From positions 5,912,962 to 5,976,961 of the forward strand of contig OX328126.1 of NCBI GenBank assembly GCA_946811695.1: 64,000 nt of DNA. The letters are read 5' to 3'. Numbering within the stretch: position 1 is the first letter of the stretch; the number at the start of each line of letters is the position of its first letter. The position numbers and the translations under genes were made by a program. Positions 1 through 11,797 of this stretch are shown here, piece after piece. This stretch comes from Gonocerus acuteangulatus (Eukaryota > Arthropoda > Insecta > Hemiptera > Coreidae). The notes beneath the pieces are model-generated. The model was given only the letters and a program-made list of their open reading frames with translations, did no database searches and was not told the origin of the DNA.

Positions 1-3000
1 GTTGTCCTTGCTAGACAGGACAGACCTACATGTATCTACTGCAACACTCACTTATCGATAAAGAATATACTGACAGAGTGTAGACAAATTTCTAATGGAT
101 TGACACCTTAGTGGAACGGAGCGATAATAATAATAGCGGTTGTCCTTGCTAGACAGGACAGACCTACATGTACCTACTGCAACACTGACTTATCGATAAA
201 GAATATACTCACAGAATGTAGACAAATTTCTAATGGATTGACACCTTAGTGGAACGGAGCGATAATAATAATAGCGGTTGTCCTTTCTAGACAGGACAGA
301 CCTACATGTACCTACTGCAACACTCACTTATCGATAAAGAATATACTGACAGAGTGTAGACAAATTTCTAATGGATTGACACCTTAGTGGAACGGAGCGA
401 TAATAATAATAGCGGTTGTCCTTTCTAGACAGGACAGACCTACATGTACCTACTGCAACACTCACTTATCGATAAAGTATATACTGACAAAGTGTAGACA
501 AATTTCTAATGGATTGACACCTTAGTGGAACGGAGCGATAATAATAATAGCGGTTGTCCTTGTTAGACAGGACAGACCTACATGTACCTACTGCAACACT
601 GACTTATCGATAAAGAATATACTGACAGAGTGTAGACAAATTTCTAATGGATTGACACCTTAGTGGAACGGAGCGATAATAATAATAGCGGTTGTCCTTG
701 CTAGACAGGACAGACCTACATGTACCTACTGCAACACTCACTTATCGATAAAGAATATACTGAAAGAATGTAGACAAATTTCTAATGGATTGACACCTTA
801 GTGGAACGGAGCGATAATAATAATAGCGGTTGTCCTTGCTAGACAGGACAGACCTACATGTATCTACTGCAACACTCACTTATCGATAAAGTATATACTG
901 ACAGAGTGTAGACAAATTTCTAATGGATTGACACCTTAGTGGAACGGAGCGATAATAATAATAGCGGTTGTCCTTTCTAGACAGGACAGACCTACATGTA
1001 CCTACTGCAACACTCACTTATCGATAAAGAATATACTGACAGAGTGTAGACAAATTTCTAATGGATTGACACCTTAGTGGAACGGAGCGATAATAATAAT
1101 AGCGGTTGTCCTTTCTAGACAGGACAGACCTACATGTACCTACTGCAACACTGACTTATCGATAAAGAATATACTCACAGAATGTAGACAAATTTCTAAT
1201 GGATTGACACCTTAGTGGAACGGAGCGATAATAATAATAGCGGTTGTCCTTTCTAGACAGGACAGACCTACATGTACCTACTGCAACACTCACTTATCGA
1301 TAAAGAATATACTGACAGAGTGTAGACAAATTTCTAATGGATTGACACCTTAGTGGAACGGAGCGATAATAATAATAGCGGTTGTCCTTTCTAGACAGGA
1401 CAGACCTACATGTACCTACTGCAACACTCACTTATCGATAAAGAATATACTGACAGAGTGTAGACAAATTTCTAATGGATTGACACCTTAGTGGAACGGA
1501 GCGATAATAATAATAGCGGTTGTCCTTGCTAGACAGGACAGACCTACATGTACCTACTGCAACACTGACTTATCGATAAAGAATATACTCACAGAATGTA
1601 GACAAATTTCTAATGGATTGACACCTTAGTGGAACGGAGCGATAATAATAATAGCGGTTGTCCTTTCTAGACAGGACAGACCTACATGTACCTACTGCAA
1701 CACTCACTTATCGATAAAGAATATACTGACAGAGTGTAGACAAATTTCTAATGGATTGACACCTTAGTGGAACGGAGCGATAATAATAATAGCGGTTGTC
1801 CTTTCTAGACAGGACAGACCTACATGTACCTACTGCAACACTCACTTATCGATAAAGAATATACTGACAGAGTGTAGACAAATTTCTAATGGATTGACAC
1901 CTTAGTGGAACGGAGCGATAATAATAATAGCGGTTGTCCTTGCTAGACAGGACAGACCTACATGTACCTACTGCAACACTCACTTATCGATAAAGAATAT
2001 ACTGAAAGAATGTAGACAAATTTCTAATGGATTGACACCTTAGTGGAACGGAGCGATAATAATAATAGCGGTTGTCCTTGCTAGACAGGACAGACCTACA
2101 TGTATCTACTGCAACACTCACTTATCGATAAAGTATATACTGACAGAGTGTAGACAAATTTCTAATGGATTGACACCTTAGTGGAACGGAGCGATAATAA
2201 TAATAGCGGTTGTCCTTTCTAGACAGGACAGACCTACATGTACCTACTGCAACACTCACTTATCGATAAAGAATATACTGACAGAGTGTAGACAAATTTC
2301 TAATGGATTGACACCTTAGTGGAACGGAGCGATAATAATAATAGCGGTTGTCCTTTCTAGACAGGACAGACCTACATGTACCTACTGCAACACTGACTTA
2401 TCGATAAAGAATATACTCACAGAATGTAGACAAATTTCTAATGGATTGACACCTTAGTGGAACGGAGCGATAATAATAATAGCGGTTGTCCTTTCTAGAC
2501 AGGACAGACCTACATGTACCTACTGCAACACTCACTTATCGATAAAGAATATACTGACAGAGTGTAGACAAATTTCTAATGGATTGACACCTTAGTGGAA
2601 CGGAGCGATAATAATAATAGCGGTTGTCCTTTCTAGACAGGACAGACCTACATGTACCTACTGCAACACTCACTTATCGATAAAGTATATACTGACAGAG
2701 TGTAGACAAATTTCTAATGGATTGACACCTTAGTGAAACGGAGCGATAATAATAATAGCGGTTGTCCTTGCTAGACAGGACAGACCTACATGTTTCTACT
2801 GCAACACTGACTTATCGATAAAGAATATACTGACAGAGTGTAGACAAATTTCTAATGGATTGACACCTTAGTGGAACGGAGCGATAATAATAATAGCGGT
2901 TGTCCTTGCTAGACAGGACAGACCTACATGTACCTACTGCAACACTCACTTATCGATAAAGAATATACTGACAGAGTGTAGACAAATTTCTAATGGATTG

Positions 3001-5961
3001 ACACCTTAGTGGAACGGAGCGATAATAATAATAGCGGTTGTCCTTGCTAGACAAGACAGACCTACATGTACCTACTGCAACACTCACTTATCGATAAAGA
3101 ATATACTGAAAGAATGTAGACAAATTTCTAATGGATTGACACCTTAGTGGAACGGAGCGATAATAATAATAGCGGTTGTCCTTGCTAGACAGGACAGACC
3201 TACATGTATCTACTGCAACACTCACTTATCGATAAAGTATATACTGACAGAGTGTAGACAAATTTCTAATGGATTGACACCTTAGTGGAACGGAGCGATA
3301 ATAATAATAGCGGTTGTCCTTTCTAGACAGGACAGACCTACATGTACCTACTGCAACACTCACTTATCGATAAAGAATATACTGACAGAGTGTAGACAAA
3401 TTTCTAATGGATTGACACCTTAGTGGAACGGAGCGATAATAATAATAGCGGTTGTCCTTTCTAGACAGGACAGACCTACATGTACCTACTGCAACACTCA
3501 CTTATCGATAAAGTATATACTGACAGAGTGTAGACAAATTTCTAATGGATTGACACCTTAGTGGAACGGAGCGATAATAATAATAGCGGTTGTCCTTTCT
3601 AGACAGGACAGACCTACATGTACCTACTGCAACACTCACTTATCGATAAAGAATATACTGACAGAGTGTAGACCAATTTCTAATGGATTGACACCTTAGT
3701 GGAACGGAGCGATAATAATAATAGCGGTTGTCCTTTCTAGACAGGACAGACCTACATGTACCTACTGCAACACTGACTTATCGATAAAGAATATACTCAC
3801 AGAATGTAGACAAATTTCTAATGGATTGACACCTTAGTGGAACGGAGCGATAATAATAATAGCGGTTGTCCTTTCTAGACAGGACAGACCTACATGTACC
3901 TACTGCAACACTCACTTATCGATAAAGAATATACTGACAGAGTGTAGACAAATTTCTAATGGATTGACACCTTAGTGGAACGGAGCGATAATAATAATAG
4001 CGGTTGTCCTTTCTAGACAGGACAGACCTACATGTACCTACTGCAACACTCACTTATCGATAAAGAATATACTGACAGAGTGTAGACAAATTTCTAATGG
4101 ATTGACACCTTAGTGGAACGGAGCGATAATAATAATAGCGGTTGTCCTTGCTAGACAGGACAGACCTACATGTATCTACTGCAACACTCACTTATCGATA
4201 AAGAATATACTGACAGAGTGTAGACAAATTTCTAATGGATTGACACCTTAGTGGAACGGAGCGATAATAATAATAGCGGTTGTCCTTGCTAGACAGGACA
4301 GACCTACATGTACCTACTGCAACACTGACTTATCGATAAAGAATATACTCACAGAATGTAGACAAATTTCTAATGGATTGACACCTTAGTGGAACGGAGC
4401 GATAATAATAATAGCGGTTGTCCTTTCTAGACAGGACAGACCTACATGTACCTACTGCAACACTCACTTATCGATAAAGAATATACTGACAGAGTGTAGA
4501 CAAATTTCTAATGGATTGACACCTTAGTGGAACGGAGCGATAATAATAATAGCGGTTGTCCTTTCTAGACAGGACAGACCTACATGTACCTACTGCAACA
4601 CTCACTTATCGATAAAGTATATACTGACAGAGTGTAGACAAATTTCTAATGGATTGACACCTTAGTGGAACGGAGCGATAATAATAATAGCGGTTGTCCT
4701 TGTTAGACAGGACAGACCTACATGTACCTACTGCAACACTGACTTATCGATAAAGAATATACTGACAGAGTGTAGACAAATTTCTAATGGATTGACACCT
4801 TAGTGGAACGGAGCGATAATAATAATAGCGGTTGTCCTTGCTAGACAGGACAGACCTACATGTACCTACTGCAACACTCACTTATCGATAAAGAATATAC
4901 TGAAAGAATGTAGACAAATTTCTAATGGATTGACACCTTAGTGGAACGGAGCGATAATAATAATAGCGGTTGTCCTTGCTAGACAGGACAGACCTACATG
5001 TATCTACTGCAACACTCACTTATCGATAAAGTATATACTGACAGAGTGTAGACAAATTTCTAATGGATTGACACCTTAGTGGAACGGAGCGATAATAATA
5101 ATAGCGGTTGTCCTTTCTAGACAGGACAGACCTACATGTACCTACTGCAACACTCACTTATCGATAAAGAATATACTGACAGAGTGTAGACAAATTTCTA
5201 ATGGATTGACACCTTAGTGGAACGGAGCGATAATAATAATAGCGGTTGTCCTTTCTAGACAGGACAGACCTACATGTACCTACTGCAACACTGACTTATC
5301 GATAAAGAATATACTCACAGAATGTAGACAAATTTCTAATGGATTGACACCTTAGTGGAACGGAGCGATAATAATAATAGCGGTTGTCCTTTCTAGACAG
5401 GACAGACCTACATGTACCTACTGCAACACTCACTTATCGATAAAGAATATACTGACAGAGTGTAGACAAATTTCTAATGGATTGACACCTTAGTGGAACG
5501 GAGCGATAATAATAATAGCGGTTGTCCTTTCTAGACAGGACAGACCTACATGTACCTACTGCAACACTCACTTATCGATAAAGAATATACTGACAGAGTG
5601 TAGACAAATTTCTAATGGATTGACACCTTAGTGGAACGGAGCGATAATAATAATAGCGGTTGTCCTTGCTAGACAGGACAGACCTACATGTACCTACTGC
5701 AACACTCACTTATCGATAAAGAATATACTGAAAGAATGTAGACAAATTTCTAATGGATTGACACCTTAGTGGAACGGAGCGATAATAATAATAGCGGTTG
5801 TCCTTGCTAGACAGGACAGACCTACATGTATCTACTGCAACACTCACTTATCGATAAAGTATATACTGACAGAGTGTAGACAAATTTCTAATGGATTGAC
5901 ACCTTAGTGGAACGGAGCGATAATAATAATAGCGGTTGTCCTTTCTAGACAGGACAGACCT
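1..5961. repeat. 138-bp tandem satellite array, 43 full copies
   Basis: Units start at 1, 139, 277, 415 and so on in exact 138-bp steps up to a partial 44th unit at 5935, where the sequence runs into a retrotransposon tail. Copies differ at only a few diagnostic positions (GCTAG or TCTAG near unit position 9, TATC or TACC, CTCACT or CTGACT, GAAT or GTAT, and GACAGAGTG, CTCACAGAATG or GAAAGAATG). These variants recur in blocks, so the array has higher-order structure. Every unit carries a non-LTR zinc-knuckle coding piece and the 3' end of an R2/R4-like element (see findings). The array probably continues left of the window. Confidence 0.97.
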
Positions 5962-6170
5962 ACATGTATTTATGTAGGCTGCAAACAGACACATGTACCT
6001 ACTGCAACACTGACTTATCGATAAAGAATATACTGACAGAATGTAGACTCAGGACAAATTTTCAATTTCCTTACAATTTGACCGACTTAATTTCCGAAGG
6101 AAGCCAGTACATTGATGAACTTATTAAATATATAATACATACAAACTTATACAATAATATTTAAAAAAGA
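5950..6170 (+). pseudogene. 3' end of a non-LTR retrotransposon ORF2 (C-terminal zinc knuckle)
   Basis: A short open frame (5964-6164) contains a C-x2-C zinc-knuckle start followed by IKNILTEC. This is the pattern found after the RNase H domain of Jockey/LOA/I-type ORF2 proteins (compare CQYC...KHILTEC in the better copy near 40.0 kb). The conserved histidine is replaced by asparagine (KN instead of KH). Only the last 50-60 residues and the stop remain, so this is a 5'-truncated dead fragment. The segment from about 5993 to 6047 is the same sequence that makes up the middle of each 138-bp satellite unit to its left. Confidence 0.75.
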
Positions 6171-6422
6171 TATCCATAGCCATTTAGTAAAATTGATATT
6201 TCTTTAATGATCCAACAAAAAGATACTCTCTTTATGTTGGGTTTATGGAACAGAAAATGCAGAACAGTCAACACAGAAACATAATAATTATTAGACGGAG
6301 ACTTCTTATCACATGATTACCTAAAACGAATTTTATTCCAATAGGATTCAGAAAAAAAAACTAGTTTTATCAACAAATGGTGGAAAAAACTAAAATAAAA
6401 TAAAATAAATTTTGTCCTTGCG
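6171..6422 (+). other. Degenerate retroelement flank, no intact gene
   Basis: AT-rich sequence joining the two retrotransposon fragments. On the plus strand a broken frame gives pieces such as SHDYLKRILFQ, which may be decayed coding sequence, but there is no domain I can name. Confidence 0.35.
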
Positions 6423-6433
6423 GAATCTAACTT

Positions 6434-6609
6434 TTTTTTTTTTTACGGCTCATCTACATCTAGGTCATTAGCGCCGACATCCAGGGTGCAGCGAGGAATT
6501 TTACCAGCGAGCCGTGGGATGATAAAATTCCTGCCGGAGGTTGGGAATCGAACCCACCATCTCCCGCTTATGAATCCAAGGCGCTAGCCATTAGACCACG
6601 GGAGACCTC
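6434..6609 (-). mobile_element. tRNA-headed SINE, family A (full length)
   Basis: Read on the minus strand this begins GGTCTCCCGTGGTCTAATGG (A box) and has GGTTCGATTCC (B box), followed by a body rich in GCAGGAATTTT and CCACGGCTCG, a tail ending GATGTAGATG-GCCGT, and a poly(A) run (poly-T on the plus strand at 6434). It is flanked by an 11-bp target duplication GAATCTAACTT at 6423-6433 and 6610-6620. It interrupts the 3' end of the R2/R4-like fragment. The head resembles tRNA-Glu in its D arm but carries TTCATAA at the anticodon loop position, so the isotype is uncertain. Confidence 0.93.
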
Positions 6610-6610
6610 G

Positions 6611-7704
6611 AATCTAACTTATACAGATCTTTTAATTCTATGGCCAAGTCCTGGTATTTTCCTAGCTTCTCGGCATAAGATTTCCGAGTATTCTCATCAT
6701 TCGGGACTGCGATATCAATAATATCAGTGGCGTAAAAACGAGATAAGATGTTAATCGCCACTAAATCCTGATCCTAATCCTCAATAATATCAGCTCTTTT
6801 ATTCACCTTGTCAATGATAAGAATATCCGGTTTATTGTGATGGACAGTACGGTCCGTCTACTTCGCTTCGTAACAATATATTTTAATTGTACCTTTCTCT
6901 AAAATTCATAGTGGAACGGAGCGATAATAATAATAGCTGTTATCCTTGCGGAATATATAACTTATAAAGAACTTTCAACTCTACGGCCAAGTCCTGGTAT
7001 TCTCGTAGCTTCTCGGCATAAGATTTCCGAATATTCTCGTCATTCGGGACTGCGATATCAATAATATCAGCTGTTTTATTCACCTTGTCAATGATAAGAA
7101 TATCCGGTTTATTGTGATGGACAGTACGGTCCGTCAACATCGCTTACTAACAATATATTTTAATTGTACCTTTCTCGAAACTTCTTAGTAGAATTTATTG
7201 ATAATTAGGGCCCTTCTTACCCAGCAACCCGAATTTTTCTGCGAGAGCTTGGTGGTATATCTTGGCCACGTTGTTATGACGTTGAAGATAATCAGATCCC
7301 GCAAGGATCTCACAGCCCACCGTAATATGCTGGATCGACTCATACGTTGTTATGACGTTGAAGATATTCAGATCCCGCAAGGATCTCACAGCCCGCCGTA
7401 ATATGCTGGATCGATTCGTACGTTGTTATGACGAAGATAATCAGATCCCGCAAGGATCTCACAGCCCGCCGTAATATGCTGGATCGACTCGTACGTTGTT
7501 ATGACGTTGAAGATAATCAGATCCCGCAAGGATCTCACAGCCCGCCGTAATATGCTGGATCGACTCATACGTCTTGTTGCACAATCTACATTTAGCAGAG
7601 ATGCTCGTTTCTTTTAAAACATGTCGTCGGTAGGATTTTGTTGCAAAAACTTGATGTTGGATGGCTATTATGAAACCTTCTGTTTCAGAGAATAGCCTTC
7701 CCTG
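6611..7704 (-). pseudogene. R2/R4-clade non-LTR retrotransposon 3' end, dead and rearranged
   Basis: Read from high to low coordinates this is the C-terminal part of a restriction-like-endonuclease non-LTR element. It begins near TQGRLFSETEGF, reaches a CCHC knuckle (CRLC...IQHITAGC), then YHQALAEKFG, then the endonuclease region with the motif [10 protein letters not shown] and IDIAVPND, ending at a stop near 6940. The endonuclease/3' segment is present twice (about 6618-6930 and 6938-7190). The family normally has one copy, so this is a local duplication; the distal copy also carries a SINE and an internal 40-bp disruption near 6730-6780. Stops lie between the knuckle and the endonuclease. 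It is not functional. Confidence 0.85.
7271..7570 (-). repeat. 76-bp tandem repeat (about 4 copies) inside the zinc-knuckle coding region
   Basis: Copies begin near 7271, 7347, 7423 and 7496, with spacings of 76, 76 and 73 bp; the last is shortened by a 3-bp loss. Each encodes the second half of the CCHC knuckle (YESIQHITAGCEIL...). The period is not a multiple of three, so each duplication shifts the frame. Confidence 0.93.
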
Positions 7705-7786
7705 GGTCACCCCGTGGTCTAGTGACTAGTGCCTTAGATTCATAAGCGGGAGATGGTGGGTTCGATTCCCACTGGCGCACTGTGTA
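7704..7786 (+). mobile_element. SINE family A head, truncated after the tRNA-like part
   Basis: It starts GGGTCACCCCGTGGTCTAGT and keeps the A box and the B box GGTTCGATTCC, then stops around CACTGGCGCAC without the usual body or poly(A). It abuts the R2/R4-like coding sequence exactly where that sequence is cut. Confidence 0.8.
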
Positions 7787-8715
7787 ACGAAGTAGTGAGG
7801 ATTGTGGACAAAAATCATTAACCACTAGTTATTTTCAAATAAACATTTTTATCAATTGAAATCAACTCAAAACAATGTAACAATAGTATAGTAATGCATA
7901 CTATACGGCTATAATAATATTAATTGTAATATTAATAGAAATAATATAGCAGGTAATAATATTATTAACAACAACATTATAAAATATATTATAACTGTAA
8001 TATATAATGTAGTAATATTATGGTAGTAAATTATGCTTATAGTAATATTGCCATAGAATAATAATATTTTACCATTTTCTTTGAAATTATTAAACAATTT
8101 CCTAATTGCCAGTATTTATATAATACTTTATTTTCTGCGGTGAACACATTCCCACATTTTTTACATATAATATAAGACTAAACTGGCAGTCTTTTTAATA
8201 TTGCTTAATATTTTTTTTAGGATCATCCTGTAGATTAAATTGAATCATTTGCCCAAGGATTAATACTGTTTTCTTGTATTTATCCACATTTTTTTCAAAT
8301 TTGGAAGAAAAAATGATGATGGATCTAAAAATAAAAATCTTTGAAATCGGCAAATTTCGGCAAACTAAATTACCCTCAGTACATTTTACTTGAGGTAAAC
8401 TTTAAGCTCTAAAAAACTTGAGATGTGTTCAGATGAAGTTTTTTTGCTATGGTCTATCAAAATTTTATACTTAAAAAAATTTCAAAGATCAATGAAGAAT
8501 AATTCAGGATAAATAATAAGGGAGTAATTACCCATAATCAATTATATCAGATAAAAAAGGAATAGTTTTGAGGTAATTTCCTTCGGATTACTTAATAAAA
8601 ACACTGTCCTATCTTCAACGGCAGAGGTTCAAACTGATTGTTGCTATAAAGCAGGTTTTAAAGACTTTGCCTTGTTTATAATACTGCTAATGTGTTTGTT
8701 GATCAAAATAAAACT
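7787..8715. other. AT-rich intergenic sequence, nothing recognised
   Basis: Long stretches of ATAATATTA-type low-complexity sequence (7900-8100) and otherwise unique AT-rich DNA. Short open frames here have no recognisable motifs and biased low-complexity composition. Confidence 0.6.
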
Positions 8716-8808
8716 AATATTTATTAGTTGAGAGGAGATCGTTGACCGTAGATAATGCAAGGTAGGGATTGTCGGGGTTCGGTCACTGCTATTTAATAAA
8801 ACTACATT

Positions 8809-9842
8809 TTATCATAAAAATGGTTTTATTGTGCCGACGTTTCGGCTTGAACTTCAAGCCTTCATCAGGGCTGTAAAAAACAAGTAGGACGGATGTAATA
8901 CTGAAATATACATATATATATATATATATATATATGTCTACATACACAAATACACATACATATATATATGGAAAAAGACAAAACATAAAATGCTAGAACA
9001 TAATATATAGAAGAACAATGTGCTCTAGGATACCAATGTGTTTCGATTATTAGGAAAACAGATATAAGAATAACAGATTACATATTAGATTAGATATAAG
9101 AATAACAATATGGGCTTACCGATGGGAAGATAGAGAACTATTCCTCACAAATGCGGGATCATTTCTGACAGTTAATACAGGGAAACATAGGAAGAAAGGA
9201 GTTGGTGATGGGGGGGGGGGGGGGGGTTCTGGACCACCCAATGGACAGAGAATATAGAAGATGAAAGAAAGAGCGGCAAAAGCGGTGAAGTACAGTAAGG
9301 GGTCATAAAGTCATAAAATGTTGTGTTAATGGAAAGGGAGGCAGGTATAAAGGGCTATATTGCAGGCGGTATAGGGGATTAGGATGGAGTTTTTAATAAA
9401 TGGAAGATGTTGGAGTAGGTAGAGGAGATGACTTCTTTGTCAATTTTGTCATTAACTGGGTTATTTTCTAGGTGGATAAAAATTGATTCGGAAAGGAGGC
9501 GTTTGTCTTCGTTGGATTCAGTGGAAAGGATGGAGTATAGGTCAAAACCAAAGTCATGTCCGTCTGTGATGGCATGTCTAGTTAAAGCTGTCTTTATGTC
9601 TTTATTCCGGACATCGTTTTTGTGGTTGTTGATACGTTTTCTTACTGGGTTTTTAGTCTGTCCAATGTACGCACTATTGCAGTTGGGTGTGATGCAAGGG
9701 ATTCTGTAGACTACATTGGTCCTGTCTTTTTGTGGGATAGGGTCTTTAAGAGTCGTATGTAAGTTTTTCAGTTTGTTCTGTGTCGATAGTCCTAGTTTTA
9801 GAGTGGGGAATGTATCGCGTAGGGATTTTTGGATTTTTTCTA
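8809..9842 (-). repeat. Left inverted arm of PLE1
   Basis: Reverse-complement match to 10757-11797, differing mainly in microsatellite length and isolated substitutions. The break into unique sequence occurs at GAAAAAATCC, shared by both arms. Confidence 0.93.
8833..8873 (-). ncRNA. Hammerhead ribozyme motif in PLE1 left arm
   Basis: Read on the minus strand: GCC, then the core CTGATGA, a stem II hairpin GGCTTG...CAAGCC, GAAAC, GTC (cleavage triplet), then GGC, which can pair with the leading GCC as stem I. Helix III is minimal, as described for Penelope hammerheads. An extra A between CTGATGA and stem II deviates from the textbook core. Confidence 0.8.
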
Positions 9843-9873
9843 ATATAAACTCCCCCTCCTCAAAACTAAGCAA
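9379..9873 (-). pseudogene. Inverted partial copy of the PLE1 GIY-YIG coding region
   Basis: An open frame of 164 codons whose residues from about EKIQKSLRD onward are almost identical to the C-terminus of the plus-strand ORF (differences include V for L and L for Q at single sites). It has no RT and is the coding part of the left palindrome arm. Confidence 0.9.
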
Positions 9874-11218
9874 ATTTCTCCTTACTTCCCTCCAGACCTT
9901 AAGTCACAATAACCCCTATGACGTACAGAATTCACACGACCTCAAAAAACAACTACACTCCCTTCTCATCCCCCCTAATTTCATTTTAGCCTCTCTAGAT
10001 GCCCAGTCCCTCTTCACAAACATTCCCATAGATAAAACCCTAGAAATTATTGACAAGAATTGGACCACCCTCGAACCACACACCAAGCTATCTCGATCTT
10101 CCTATCTTGAATCCCTACCCCTCTGCTGCAAATCCGGATACCTCCTATTCCAAGATAAATTCTTCAACCAGATCTCTGGCCTCGCCATGGGTAACTGCCT
10201 CGCTCCTGACCTTTCCAATATTACCCTTAATGACCTCCTTGACCAAATCCTCCCCATGTTCCCCGACGATATTATTTTCCTTAAAAAATATGTTGACGAC
10301 CTCTTCCTCATAATTAATCCTGATAAGATACCAGAAATTCTAATAGCCTTCAACTCCTACCATCCCCGGTTAATATTCACCATCGAGACCGAAACTAACA
10401 ACTCCCTTCCTTTCCTTGACATACTCCTTATAAAAAATACAGACGGCTCTATATCCACTGATTGGTATACCAAACCCACTTACTCGGGACGACTTCTCCA
10501 TTACCTTTCCTCACACCCCAAACACCAAATCCTCAATACTGCCAGCAACCTAATAAATCGAGCCCTCTCCCTATCCGACACCAAATTTCACCCTGCCAAC
10601 AAATCCCGACTCCTCGATATTCTTACTACCAATGGATTTCCTATCAACATTATCACCCGTCTCATAAATTCTTTTAATAACCCTAAACCCATCCCCACTA
10701 CCCAAGACAATATTGTCCCTCAATTCAGAGGCCTCCCATATATCCCAAACCTCACAGAAAAAATCCAAAAATCCCTACGCGATACATTCCCCACTCTAAA
10801 ACTAGGACTATCGACACAGAACAAACTGAAAAACTTACATACGACTCTTAAAGACCCTATCCCACAAAAAGACAGGACCAATGTAGTCTACAGAATCCCT
10901 TGCATCACACCCAACTGCAATAGTGCGTACATTGGACAGACTAAAAACCCAGTAAGAAAACGTATCAACAACCACAAAAACGATCTCCGGAATAAAGACA
11001 TAAAGACAGCTTTAACTAGACATGCCATCACAGACGGACATGACTTTGGTTTTGACCAATACTCCATCCTTTCCACTGAATCCAACGAAGACAAACGCCT
11101 CCTTTCCGAATCAATTTTTATCCACCTAGAAAATAACCCAGTTAATGACAAAATTGACAAAGAAGTCATCTCCTCTACCTACTCCAACATCTTCCATTTA
11201 TTAAAAACTCCATCCTAA
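9716..11218 (+). CDS. Penelope reverse transcriptase with C-terminal GIY-YIG endonuclease, 5'-truncated
   Basis: An open frame of 500 codons. Residues 1 to about 42 are read through the antisense of the left inverted arm and are not genuine protein; the Penelope sequence starts around residue 43. Visible RT motifs are A (LDAQSLFTNIP, 93-104), B (GLAMGNCLAP, 155-164), C with catalytic YVDD (192-195) and D (LPFLD, 231-235). The GIY-YIG endonuclease follows, with VYRIPC (390-395), YIGQT (405-409), RKRINNHK (414-421) and a downstream glutamate region (SESIF). A full Penelope protein is larger (roughly 700-800 residues), so the N-terminal RT motifs are missing. The frame is otherwise uninterrupted, which suggests a fairly young insertion that was truncated on arrival. 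Confidence 0.92.
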   Translation: MVLSFCGIGSLRVVCKFFSLFCVDSPSFRVGNVSRRDFWIFSNINSPSSKLSKFLLTSLQTLSHNNPYDVQNSHDLKKQLHSLLIPPNFILASLDAQSLFTNIPIDKTLEIIDKNWTTLEPHTKLSRSSYLESLPLCCKSGYLLFQDKFFNQISGLAMGNCLAPDLSNITLNDLLDQILPMFPDDIIFLKKYVDDLFLIINPDKIPEILIAFNSYHPRLIFTIETETNNSLPFLDILLIKNTDGSISTDWYTKPTYSGRLLHYLSSHPKHQILNTASNLINRALSLSDTKFHPANKSRLLDILTTNGFPINIITRLINSFNNPKPIPTTQDNIVPQFRGLPYIPNLTEKIQKSLRDTFPTLKLGLSTQNKLKNLHTTLKDPIPQKDRTNVVYRIPCITPNCNSAYIGQTKNPVRKRINNHKNDLRNKDIKTALTRHAITDGHDFGFDQYSILSTESNEDKRLLSESIFIHLENNPVNDKIDKEVISSTYSNIFHLLKTPS

Positions 11219-11657
11219 TCCCCTATACCGCCTGCAATATAGCCCTTTATACCTGCCTCCCTTTCCATTAACACAACATTTTATGACTTTATGACCCCTT
11301 ACTGTACTTCACCGCTTTTGCCGCTCTTTCTTTCATCTTCTATATTCTCTGTCCATTGGGTGGTCCAGAACCCCCCCCCCCCCCCCCTCACCAACTCCTT
11401 TCTTCCTATGTTTCCCTGTATTAACTGTCAGAAATGATCCCGCATTTGTGAGGAATAGTTCTCTATCTTCCCATCGGTAAGCCCATATTGTTATTCTTAT
11501 ATCTAATCTAATATGTAATCTGTTATTCTTATATCTGTTTTCCTAATAATCGAAACACATTGGTATCCTAGAGCACATTGTTCTTCTATATATTATGTTC
11601 TAGCATTTTATGTTTTGTCTTTTTCCATATATATATGTATGTGTATTTGTGTATGTA

Positions 11658-11700
<43 letters not shown>

Positions 11701-11797
11701 TTCAGTATTACATCCGTCCTACTTGTTTTTTACAGCCCTGATGAAGGCTTGAAGTTCAAGCCGAAACGTCGGCACAATAAAACCATTTTTATGATAA
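10757..11797 (+). repeat. Right inverted arm of PLE1
   Basis: Contains the GIY-YIG coding end, the 3' non-coding region, a poly(C) tract (about 11370-11386), a TA tract (about 11660-11697) and the ribozyme. It ends at ATGATAA next to the target duplication. Confidence 0.93.
11735..11773 (+). ncRNA. Hammerhead ribozyme motif in PLE1 right arm
   Basis: Same structure as in the left arm: GCC 11735-11737, CTGATGA 11738-11744, stem II to 11762, GAAAC 11763-11767, GTC 11768-11770, GGC 11771-11773. The core residues are the same in both arms. Confidence 0.8.

Larger units (their letters stand above)
8730..11795 (+). mobile_element. Penelope-like element PLE1, palindromic (inverted-partial-copy) form
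   Basis: A reverse transcriptase plus GIY-YIG ORF lies between long inverted arms (8809-9842 and 10757-11797), giving a nearly perfect palindrome with a 0.9-kb single-copy centre. Each arm carries the GIY-YIG coding region, a poly(G)/poly(C) tract, a TA microsatellite and a hammerhead ribozyme motif. A 14-bp direct repeat AATATTTATTAGTT at 8716-8729 and 11796-11809 flanks the whole, as expected for target-site duplication on integration. The left side has an extra 79 bp (8730-8808) before the palindrome begins. Head-to-head partial copies are a known Penelope arrangement. Confidence 0.93.

Noticed and set aside
1..5961. Regularly spaced repeats that might suggest a CRISPR array
   Set aside because: The whole 138-bp unit is repeated with no unique spacers, and the context is eukaryotic. 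The same applies to 55003-62431.
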